Assembly (NCBI RefSeq): GCF_000247815.1
Contig: NC_021673.1
Location: forward strand, 42,610,592 to 42,674,591
From: Ficedula albicollis
Taxonomy: Eukaryota; Chordata; Aves; Passeriformes; Muscicapidae
Length of the DNA: 64,000 bases
Reading direction: 5' to 3'
The notes beneath the pieces are model-generated. The model ran no database searches, had not been told where the DNA came from, and saw only the letters and a program-made list of their open reading frames with translations. Positions 32,662 through 43,985 of this stretch are shown here, in pieces (position 1 is the first letter of the stretch; the number at the start of each line of letters is the position of its first letter). The position numbers and the translations under genes were made by a program.

Positions 32662-33566
32662 TGATCAGAGTTAACATTGGAAGGGAGCATCTTTTCCAAG
32701 CCCCCAGCACAAGCAGGACCACCTAGAGTTTGTTGTCCAGGACTAGATCCAGACAGTTTTGAATATCTCCAATGTGTCACCCTCACTGGGAAAAAGTGGT
32801 TTCTGATGTTCAGAGGGAAACTCCTGTATTTCAGTTTGTGCCCATCAGCCCTGTTCCTGTCGCTGGGTACCACTGGAAAGAGCCTGTGCCTGTCCTCTTT
32901 GCCCTCTCCCTGTGATTATTTGTATACATTGGTGAGATCCTCCTCAGCTTTCTCTTCTCTGAGCTGAATAAGCCCAGCTCTCTCAGCCTTGACTCATAGG
33001 AGAGATGCTCCAGTTTCTTAACAGTTTTCATGGCACTTCCTTGGCCTGTCTCCAGTATGTCCAAGCCTCTCTTGTAATGGGGAGCCCAGAACTGGACTCA
33101 GCACTCTCGGGTGTGGCCTCACCAGTTGGTGAGATCCTCCTCAGCTTTCTCTTCTCTGAGCTGAATAAGCCCAGCTCTCTCAGCCTTGACTCATAGGAGA
33201 GATGCTCCAGTTTCTTAACAGTTTTCATGGCACTTCCTTGGCCTGTCTCCAGTATGTCCAAGCCTCTCTTGTAATGGGGAGCCCAGAACTGGACTCAGCT
33301 CTCTCGGGTGTGGCCTCACCAGTGCTGAGTAGAGAGGAAGGATCACCTCCCTTGACCTGCATAATGCATCACAACAATAAAGTAGCTTTTTTTCCTGCAA
33401 GGGCACAGAGCTGGCTCATATTCAATTTGGATACCATCAGCACTCACAGGCCTTTTTCTTCCAAGCTGCTTTCCAGCTGAGTGGCCCCCAGTATTTATTG
33501 GTGCAAGGGGTTGCTCGTCCCCACATTCAACCTAAGCCAGGAGTGTGCCCTTGCAGGGGAAAAAAA
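32662..33566 (-). mobile_element. 5'-truncated CR1 LINE with ORF2 tail and 3' end (antisense)
   Basis: Read on the minus strand, this is the downstream part of a CR1 retrotransposon. The decayed reverse-transcriptase ORF tail contains recognisable pieces such as LEHLSYESRLRELGLFSSEK and, further on, VPSDRNRADGHKLKYRSFPL and NIRNHFFPVRVT. It is followed by the 3' region (CTAGGTGGTCCTGCTTGTGC) and ends near 32662. On the plus strand, landmarks in order are TTCCAAGCCCCC, CTCTCAGCCTTGACTCATAG, GGGTGTGGCCTCACCAG and TTCCAAGCTGCTTTCCAGC. A 197-bp segment is tandemly duplicated inside it. Frameshifts and stops make it inactive. It runs through the usual CR1 3' domain but has no upstream polymerase core. 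Confidence 0.88.
32929..33322. repeat. 197-bp tandem duplication inside the CR1 element
   Basis: The unit starting TTGGTGAGATCCTCCTCAGC occupies 32929-33125 and again 33126-33322. Only one internal substitution is evident (CAGCACTCTCGGG versus CAGCTCTCTCGGG). The join reads CACCAGTTGGTGAG. As a result the CR1 ORF tail peptide is encoded twice in a row. Because the unit lies wholly inside one CR1 copy and both copies share its private substitutions, the duplication happened after insertion or in assembly. Confidence 0.95.
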
Positions 33567-34789
33567 AAAGAAGAGTAACATTTCCTTGGCCTGAATTAGA
33601 GTGTTACCAGCAGGTCAACAGAAAAATACAAACACTTCAAGGGAGAGTACTGGATCCAGTATCAATCATTGGGACACATTGCTTGTTACTGGCCTCGAAC
33701 TAGATTTTGTGCCACAGATCACAACCCTCAGGGCTCAGCTGTTCACTCAGCTTTCAGTCCCCCTCACTGCCTGCTCATGTAGCCACACTTCAGCTCCTCT
33801 GTGAGCATCTCTGGGAAGTCAAGGTAGGCAGTACCTACTGCTCTTAAGTGTACCAGAGTCGTGATTTCCTCTCATGTTCTTGTATTGTTTGTTTACACAT
33901 CAATATTCCCAGTGTGCTGTGGTTAACATTTGTAATAGAGAATAGGTTATACATTTGGCATTTATCAGCTAGTTCATTGCCCCTGAAATCAGTTATTCAT
34001 TACTTCTTACACACTAAGCCAGGAATCAGCCTTTAATACTGAGAAGAGAGAGAGCAACAAAAATACAGAAGCAACCAAGATCATGCTTTTGTTTTTACTT
34101 TGTTAACCTTTTTTCTTTATAGATTCACTTTTTTGAGGTATCCTTGAGGATGTGCCTATGAGATGCCTGAAAGAACAGAGAATTATGGGCTGGTAATTGG
34201 AATGTCTTGTACCCCACAGTCCTTGAAAAAAAGAAACAAAAAGCAGGACATGAACAGTTAAAATCACTAACAGAACAAAAGAAGGAATGTTGACACAATA
34301 AAAGACTTTTCAGAGACAAAAGCCTTCATTGCTATTCAGCTTTGATTAAACCCCAGAGCAGGATCATCTTGTTTAATGAATGAACCAAGGGGTCCTTTGG
34401 GGGGAAAAAAAGGGACAGTTTTGGTGGCACAAAACTAACTAGAAATGAATGGAAATCCAAAATGAGAAGTCATTAAGAGCAACTTAAAACTGTATATTCA
34501 TTACATATTTTATCCCAGTGTGGTTTCTTTCTTTCAGACAAACTTCATATTCAAATTGAGGTATGTTTACAAATGATTCATCTCTTTACATGAACATCCA
34601 AAAACTTCTAAATATCTTCCTTTAGAATGAGAGTTAAATTCCTCCTTTTTTTAAGATGTTAATTCTCAAAGCAGGAATGTCATAGGAGACAATTATAAAA
34701 TCTCAAAGTAAAATCCATCTTTCAAAGGGTAAAAAGTAGTACAGTTACATAATTCAAAAGGTAGAGTAATAAAATAATAATAACATTTG
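33567..34789. other. Non-coding stretch, no gene seen
   Basis: Unique AT-rich sequence after the CR1 copy. No family resemblance in any open frame. Confidence 0.6.
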
Positions 34790-34985
34790 CAACTTCTTTC
34801 TAAAGATCTCAGAAAGCTACACAAATATTGATGCACATGTAAAGCATTCTAATTTATCTGGAAATAAGGAGTTTCATTTTCATTTCAGAGATTAAAAAAA
34901 GCCACACAAAGGTTAACCACTTAGCTCAGGGCCACTGTGCTTGGCCACTGATTTCAAAACAAAACTGAAAGTTGCTCTGAAGGCA
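34790..34985 (+). mobile_element. Probable degraded MIR-like SINE
   Basis: AAGATCTCAGAAAGCTACAC near 34804 resembles the GGATCTCAGAGCACTTTACA block of amniote MIR-type SINEs. CACAAAGGTTAACCACTTAG with CAGGGCCAC near 34904-34933 resembles the AGAGGTTAAGTGACTTGCCC and AAGGTCAC block, in the right order and orientation. The usual middle core is poorly preserved. Assigned from the remembered consensus. Confidence 0.45.
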
Positions 34986-37900
34986 GATGCCTGCTTGCTG
35001 AATTGCATTCCATTCAGGAGTACTGTCTATCCAGAAAACAGACAGAAAATATCCTTGTACTTTACACTGACAAAAAAGTTATAAATCTGTCAATACAGTA
35101 CCTCAGTAATGGAACACATATCATGTACAATATTGAACACATGAAAAGGGAAAGTTGTGAAATTTTTTTTTTTTCATTTTCTTACCTGCTTTCATTGCTG
35201 CAGGCAAGTGTGAACATGGTTGTGTAGAAAGACTTCATGCTTTGAAGAAATGCAGGGCAGAATCACCTGGCTGAAATTAAATTCTAGTTTAAAAATGTGG
35301 CTGATAATGAAGTGAGAGGAAGAAGGTGAATGCTTACATGCAGTTGTTTTTTGTCAATGCAGGACTGGACCCATTCTACAGCATTACATACCAAGGTGAG
35401 AAGTAATCAGATTCTATCCCACTCTTCTAATAATGGGATAATGTACACACAGGGCAATACTGCAACACAATTGCTGGTTCCTTAAAGAGCAACCATAAAG
35501 GGAATAATCCACTGGCATTATGCTGAGATATTTCAATAGCAAAAAGGAGAAATAAAAAAATAAAAATAAAAAATAGGTGAAATCTTGCTTGATATGGTTA
35601 GTCACTGGTTTTATCTTTAAAATAGGATAAGAGATGAGACACATCTAATGTTGATTATTAACCTGTTTGTTACCATTATACTGGATTTAGAGGTTTATTT
35701 AGCAACCAAAGAATTTTAATTTCATTTGAATGTGACTTCTAAACCTAATGGCACTTGTGTGAATCCAATCTGTTGCTGAAGAAGCACTGTTTGTTCAGGT
35801 GACATTTGTGTGGAAGTAGCTTTAAATTTACAATTCTGTTATTTCCAAAATGTCATGTATTTCTAAGCAACAAGAACACTAGATCCACGTGATTGTACAA
35901 TTTTTTCCCAATTACTAGTCCAAAACACAGTGGGAAAAATAAAAGATGCTTGGCACAGCCTGAACACTGAACATCCCAGGACAATTTGGATGTTATTGCT
36001 TGCATGGTTTTACCTACCATCAGTGATGAACACACAGTTCTTTCTAGCCTTATAGATCACATATTCTGGTAGATACTTTGTATTGCAAAAGAGCTAAGTA
36101 ATATTAGAATGATTCAGTGGAAAATGTTTTGATTTGTTTTAAAGAAAATGTAAAGTTTTGACAGATCTCATAAACGAAAGCCAAAAGGGTCTGTATTTCA
36201 AAAAGCTATACCAAATTTTCATTTGCACTAATGTCAGTCTGTTAATCTTTATATCAATTATTCATTTCAGCAACACATGTAGATGATTAACACACCCACA
36301 TACATTCCTTTCCTATAATTTTTAGCCATTCACCTAAACAAAAAGACAGATCCTGAAGTGCACTGCAGTCGGAATTACATGGATCTTAACAGATCTAGGC
36401 ACATATTTTGATGGCCATATAATAAGGAATTAGGAAACAGAGCTATAAATGCTATCAATGTAGAATGGAGAGGTTTGATTAAGGCTGTATCAGGAATTAT
36501 GGGAGGGGAGGTTAATTTTTTTTTTTTTAATTTGCCCATATTAGAAGAAGTGAACTTGTATCTCAAAAAATAAATAGCAATTCAAAGTGCATTTTTAGAA
36601 GTTCAACACACTAAATGTTTTCCTTTATGTGTTCTAAATGCTGTACAGATTCTCCATCATCCTGTGTTTTCTCAGTTCTCTTTTTTATTCCTCAGCAGAA
36701 CAGTGTCAAGGCAGATCATACCAAGACACCTCCACAGAAAAAAATGACCATGTATATTCAGAAGATATTAATAAATGTTATAACCTTGATTCATACAAGG
36801 CAGTGGCAGGGATTTTTTTACATTTTGCACACAAAAATGCAGTTTATTATAAAAATTCCAACTGCTTTCCATCTTATGACAGCAAGACCTTTCTCACCTT
36901 TTGAGAAAAACCTTTAAAGTATATCTCAATGCATTCCTTTTTATGAGCTTTTTGATAATGCTAAGGCAAGAATATTCTCATTTCATCACAAATGAAAAAT
37001 AATTTGGATCATCTGAGACTCAAAGCCCACACAATCTACTAGAGAGAAATCACATGAGAAAATGGAAAACAGGAAACAACTTCAGTATCAGAGCTAAAAT
37101 AGGTGGTATTTAGAAACAAGAACAAATCAGGTGTTTATGGAAGTGGGTATTTTTTCTGCACAAGTTACAACATCATTAATTTACACAATATTCAGAAGCC
37201 AGAATTCTGAAAGAGAAACATGCAAGGAAAAACACCTCCCAATCAACATCCTAACAATTAAGGTAATAGAGCTTTTACTATAGCTTACAGCTCTATAGAG
37301 CTGATAATTAAACCAACTTATGCCCCTGAACTCTCTGTCTTTCATATCTCAGATAAGTGCCATCCACTGATGATGGGAGAGCTGAGTCTTTGTCTCTGCA
37401 CCTGGAAAGCTTTCACCCAACAGATACTTCATGAAAATGAGTGTACTTCTGCAGAAAGTTCTAGCTTTACTAAATGACCCCTTTTTTCGAAAAAGAATGT
37501 TTCATCAGAGAATCATTATCCAAATTCTTGAGCATCCTTATAGAGATATTTTTTCCCAACACCATTTTTCATTAGGGTCCTTCCACAGAAAGATTGTAAT
37601 ATATTCTTAATAAAACAGTAACCTGAGGCAGACAGAAAGACAGACACTTTAGGGAATATGATAACAGTGCACAAAGAGGATTTAGGAGCCTGCCTAGGAA
37701 TCTCTATTGAGCAACAATCAATTCTCCACAGTATGCATTACAAAGTTTGTAGGTGGAGAGTTAGGAGCAGGGCTTAATTTGGTCAACTATGGCCCCAAAC
37801 CAGATCTCTCCGTTTTTTTAGTAGGTTGCATGGACAAACAAGTCTTGCAGACCTGAATAGTATATAAGGAATCTGTCGTAATTTCTCATTGTTAAAGGTC

Positions 37901-39862
37901 CACCATAGGCCTCCAAATCCTTTTTTTTTGGCACCTAATTGGAATTGTTAAGATTACAATGTCATTTAATGAGTCCAGAGACTGTTCTCTGGCTGCACAC
38001 CGCACAGCATTTGGCCCTGAATTCCTCTGGGCCCCATAAACTGCCCCTCTGAGCACAAGACATAATTATTTTTTACTGTGTTTTTTTTTTAGCTCAAACC
38101 ACCTGAAATAACATGTGAGCTGTTAATACAGCACCTCCAGTCTTGGTTGTTCTCTGCATAATTCTAAATCTAAAAATAGGACTTAAATAATCCTTCCATA
38201 ATGATGTGTCATAGTGAAAAAGCAGGCAAAAGAATGAGTAGGTATTACCATATACTACTGCTATGGGTGGTAGTTGTACTGTAATTAAAAATTGTTAATG
38301 GTTCTATTATAAGTGTCTAATTCATAGATTTTATCATTTAATCTTAAAAGATAATGCCTTCATTTTAGTTCATTTACTTGAGTGAGTAATCCCAACTTGT
38401 GAAAGGAGTCCTCTTAATGAGTCACATCAGTAAAGAATTGGTCCCAAAATAAGAATAACTTTTACAGTGTAAACTTTAGCTGAAAGCTACATTTTTTTCT
38501 TTTCCCCCTCTACCTCTAAACAAAAAAGAGCAGCATCATCTGAACCAGAAAGAAAACATGTAGATGCTCTCAGTTAACCTTGTATCTGTTTTCAGAATGA
38601 AACAGGAAATTTATCAAGTGAGCAGTCATGATAGAGTTATAATTTCTTTTGAAACAAACCTTTGAAACAAATCTTTGAAATGTAGTTCAGGCATTTATCT
38701 TTGCTCACGATCAGCGGCCATTGCTCTTTTAAGGCAAAATCCAAAAGATCTGATTGCTAATCTTGCATGAGATGCCGAATTTATACTCACACATGATACT
38801 ACCCCACACTCACTTCAAATCCTGCAGTAATCAGTCACATCCAAAATAAATGTTTGTTCCTTCATAATGCCTGCATCTTATGACTTCCTGTTGGCAAATA
38901 CGAGGCTTTTACACCTGCTATGAATGTCTATTTGATAATCAGAGATCTAATATTTTTCACAACTGTCAGTCCCTCCGAGTACAAAAGAAATTCAGTTATT
39001 TTGGTAATCTTATCTGTCTTTTTGTGCTGTGGAATTTCCCAGGTGCATAGGTACCCCTTGCACTTAACATTTCACGTTCAGTAACATTGCATTTTTCCTC
39101 ACAACATTATTATTATTATTTTAGTTACTATGCATGTCAGTGCACCAACAGAGGTCTTGCGTCACTCAGCATAGTGGACATGGAAGTGCTAAATCACAGT
39201 GAAAAATCATGTTTCTTTGAGAGATGTGAATTCCAGGCCACCAAGGCAAATAAAGCAATCCAGTTTCTTCTGCTAAGGTGAACAAGAGATGTGTATGCAT
39301 AATGCAGATGGTAGGAAAAAGTTTATGCATCAATTCTGGTGACAGAAGGGTGCAACATTCAAGGTACAAGCAGTGCTACAGGGCTAATGAAAAAGGCAGC
39401 CAAGCCAGTAAGGATTCTGATGGTTTACCTTTCTTTGAGCTGCTTATGTTAATGGGAATATTGAACTCATAAAGCTAGAACAGGGCTTGTAAAGGCAAAG
39501 TTTGAGCCTGATGAGCTAAAATCCTGCTGTGACAAGCCAGCCGCCCAGCTCAGTCCTTTCAGCAATACAGGAAGCTGCTCTTATCTACACATCAATTTCA
39601 GACCACAAAGAACTTACAGGACAGAAATTAAACATCAAGAAACCACAGATAACACTTCAGCAGTAGAATACAACAGAAAATAACATGAAGGAAAGTTTGA
39701 CTCAGAGCTCAGTGAGAGGCCAAGAAAATTAGCAAAAGTGCTTAGGTGTGCTAGCAGCTAAAGCCTTGCTCAAGACAGCAGACATGGCTACATGGATTTA
39801 AAAAAATTAGGTTAGGCAGGTCTTTGAAAAACCTCCCCACCATTTAGATCCCAAAAGGTTAT
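34986..39862. other. Non-coding stretch, no gene seen
   Basis: Unique AT-rich DNA. A 14-base perfect palindrome, AGCTCTATAGAGCT, lies near 37290. A possible ancient amniote repeat is at about 38365-38450. Frames at 36615-36917 and 36638-36904 overlap each other and have no recognisable content. No tRNA or promoter was recognised. Confidence 0.6.
38365..38450. repeat. Possible ancient amniote interspersed repeat
   Basis: TTTACTTGAGTGAGTAATCC followed about 45 bases later by GTCACATCAGTAAAGAATTG resembles an old, partly palindromic repeat found in reptile and bird genomes. In my memory that repeat reads TTACTCATGTGAGTAGTCCC, then its near-complement ACTCACATGAGTAAAGAAT. I cannot give its database name with confidence. 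Confidence 0.4.
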
Positions 39863-39863
39863 T

Positions 39864-40509
<646 letters not shown>

Positions 40510-43500
40510 TCAGGAGGCCTCTTGCTGAGACTCACGGCAATTGAGGAATTAACTTTATTTATATATGTATATACGTACATACACTGAGCACCAAAGAGGC
40601 TTTGACAAAAAGGTTAAGTGTGTTGGCTTGAATTACTGGAAGTTTTTCCTGGGGCAAAGATTTTCTTCCAAGTCTTCGATTACAAAGAAACTGGCTGGGA
40701 TGCTCTCAAAATTACCATATGATGAGAGAATGCACCAGTGGGGTGGATCCTTTCGAACAGCCTTGAAAGTCCCCAAGATTAGCAGCTTCCCTAATTCGTG
40801 ACATAGGGTGAAAAACAAGATGTACAGATCCAAAACTAAATTAATATTTCCTCAGGCTACTGATTTTGACCTGGAGGCAAAGCTGAATATTGAGAATGCA
40901 AGTGTGGGATGGTACTGACCGCAGAGGAGGTACAAATAAAACTCAGGGGGCTTTCTACAGCATCTACCAATTTCCAAGATAGTATTCTGAAAGCCTTAGC
41001 ACATGCATTCACATGAAAATACTTTTAATAGATGTCTCAAGTTGTCATACGAACAGGTAGCAGCATTTATTGAGCTTGTGTTTATGAAGCAGTGAAACAG
41101 AAAAAGTGATCCAGTTACTGCACTATTTGGACCTCAGCAGAACATAATGCTTTCAAACAGATAATGCTGATAGACAGAAATAAATACAAAATTAATTGAA
41201 GGGCAGGTAAGTCCAGACTAAACTTGACAGCATTCTTTTTTTAAAGAGAACTGGCTTTAAAATAAAATCCTCAGATGTTCTCTGTCCAGTCTACAGTAGA
41301 ATAGCTGATACAGGGCTATGTGGAAAGTTAATAAATAATGCTAGAGAAGAAAGAAGTAAAAGAGGAACTGCGAGATGGAAAGGAAAAATGGAAATAGAGT
41401 GTTGGGTAGCTGACAGTTTGAAAGGGGCACTTTGACAGTGGAAGGCACTTAATTGTACTTACTCAAGGATTGGTTCTGGGGTAAGTTGTTTTTAAATTTT
41501 CTTTCATGATCATGGCATACAAATAAGTGGTATGATGTCTCAAACAAAGAAGCATTGTCAATACAAAACAAAATTAAGTCATTGAAGATTAAAATTTGAA
41601 TGATCTGAGGACAGGAGTAATGGAAAGAAGAGCTTGGTCTAAAACACTATTTACTTGAGGACTTAATTGCAAATGTTTTTGCCATAAATTTAGGAAATTA
41701 CTAGTGAAAAAAAAACTGAAGACAAGGACCTATCTTGGCTATGAGGCACAGATTTACTAGAAAAATAGAATACCCTTCTTCTCTTGCACCCCCTTTATCT
41801 GAGGGTAAACGTACAAGTACAGCACACACTCCCACTGCGTGTGATGCAATTTCAGATATTCAGATCCCCAGCTTGTGACAAGAATGAAGGCAAAATCAGA
41901 ATGTATTTTCGAGGTATTTTCTGTGGACACAGAAAACTCTGTGTGTCATTATTTGGCAGTGAAATTCTGTACTGCCATTAAATAAAAGGAAGTGGAGAGA
42001 GGCTACTAGGAAAAGAGACTACTAGGAAACAAGATTATGGCTGGTGTAATAGAAGAGTTCAGAACCTGAAGCTGCAGGTCTTGGCCAATCCCTTTGCCTC
42101 AGGCTGAATTGGCAGCCTTTGTTAGTCTGTCTCTATTGGAAGCAAAATGACAGCTCTGAACTAGAAGCAAAAATCTTGTGTGGTTTTGCTTTGCTGCTTT
42201 TTTGGGGCAGGTTTGGGGGTTTTTTGGTCTCATTAGAGTACAGATATCCTAACAGACTTTTTCAGAAAAACTTTGTATTTAAACTTACCCGTTCATGTAG
42301 AACCAAGATCACAGACATAGAATGTATATTAACAAAATAACAAATTTATTTGCACAGTTTGTCTTTCATGGCACTGTAAAGGGTGCATTGTACCATTTTA
42401 CACTCAAAGGAAGAGCCAGTAACTTCCAAATAGCTCACTGTTGCATTTTTACTGGTTTATACTTTAGATTTTCTGCATTCAATCAAAGTAACACTTTGTT
42501 GAATCTGTTATCCTGTCTGCCATAGTAGCCAGGCAGATAATTCATGCAACAATTTAAGCTTTCTTCCTCAATAAGGAGCTGCTTGATACCATACTGATGC
42601 ATAAAGTTTCTTCCTCACCTCTGGTAGGTAGAAGTCAGATTACAACCTGAAAACTTAGATCCCAGATAATAGCCATGCTTTGAATATTTCCAATACAAGC
42701 TACATTACTGTTGTCATGCACTAAACACCACTGTTAACTGGAAATATTCATCTATACATGACTCATCAAAACAACTGATCAAGTCTTACTACTGTCTTCT
42801 CTTATTTTTCCTGGGGCACAAGTGAGGAGGGAGCTGCAAGCCACCTGAATAGCTCTATGCCCAGTCTTCTCTTCCATCAGCCCAGCACATACATGGTAGT
42901 CATAGAAAAATGAGAAAATGTCAGTGCAAAGCTTCTGTGGAAGCAAACAGCAGGGACTGTGATAGATCATTGATTCTGGAGGTGGCATTGAAAAACAGCC
43001 AAAGCTTTCCTTGGTAGATATGGACAAACATATGCTGTGTGGAGAATCAGCATTATTTTCCATTGCTTCAGGGAAGCACCACTCCTTGCAAGTATACCCA
43101 CCCCCATTGATTTGGGCATGTTCAGTAAGCCCAGTTCCATAATGAAATTTAAGTGCAAATCCTCTGGTCAGTCCATTAGGTGCTGAACACATGACAATGG
43201 AAAGCACCGTGACACATGACCCAAGTGCTTTCATAAGAAGCTATGCAGCCAGATGTATCAGAACAACTGTGCATCACCAATATAAATAAATAATAGGGGG
43301 AAAAAAAAAGATTCTCCGCATATCAAAGTACCAATCAAAAATTCAGTTTTGTTCTACATGAGATTCTGTCTGTGGTCCAAGGCAAATCATCTAGTGTTGC
43401 CCCAGTGTCAATTCTGTTCACTCCATTAGTGGCATGATACCACTTTTCTGCATTAAAAGCATTTTGTAAGGATCGATATGTTAAGGATTCTTAAATATTC

Positions 43501-43699
43501 AGATCAAACGTTATTGGGTGATTAACCAAGTTAGCAAGAAATGTCAGACCCTTTTACTAAGGCCATGAAGTTCACTGCCTCAGATCTTGAGGGAGTGATG
43601 CCACATTTGTGTAAAAAGGATTCTCTGCTGCCATTTTAAAACTGAAATTCTGTGATTTTTTTTGTGAACTCTTTGTTCTTGAGTTCTAAGACAGTTAAA
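40510..43699. other. Non-coding stretch, no gene supported
   Basis: The longest frame is 42779-43234 on the minus strand (151 codons). It starts with a hydrophobic stretch after the ATG but has no domain I recognise, no coding-like neighbours and AT-rich flanks, so I do not call it. A 17-bp near-repeat (CTACTAGGAAA) lies at about 42003-42030. The AT-rich alternating tract near 40555-40580 is low complexity. Confidence 0.6.
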
Positions 43700-43985
43700 T
43701 CTGTGCACCTCCTTGACCCTCTCTAAACCATTAATAATTTATACACCTCTTTCATTTCACCTCTTATTCATCCCTGTTGTTACGTAAATACCCTAATCTT
43801 TTTAATCTCTGCATGCATGGAACTCTATCCATGCCTCTGATCCTTCTCATTACTATTCTCTATCTCCTATTTCATTTATGGCCTAAGTGAAATTAAGTGA
43901 CCAAACTGAATGAATAGTCCAAATGGAGGGTTACTATTGTTTCATGTAAGATGTCCATAATACATTTGATTTATTTCAGGATATT
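43700..43985 (-). mobile_element. Ancient CR1-like LINE fragment (antisense)
   Basis: CTCCTTGACCCTCTCTAAAC, then CATTAATAATTTATACACCT, TTTTTAATCTCTGCATGCAT and GGAACTCTATCCATGCCTCT follow in order the antisense ORF tail of old amniote CR1 elements: a CTCTCTAAACC block, a TCTTTTTAATCTCTCC block, then a block corresponding to the ATGGAACTCTATCC region. Later CCAAACTGAATGAATAGTCC matches the position where such elements read CCAGAACTGCACACAGTATTC. Divergence is high, so this insertion predates the younger CR1 at 32.7 kb. Its limits are approximate. Confidence 0.55.

Noticed and set aside
42779..43234. 151-codon minus-strand frame starting with a hydrophobic stretch
   Set aside because: No domain, no homologous family known to me, no splice or promoter context. 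A frame of this size is expected by chance in 64 kb read in six frames.
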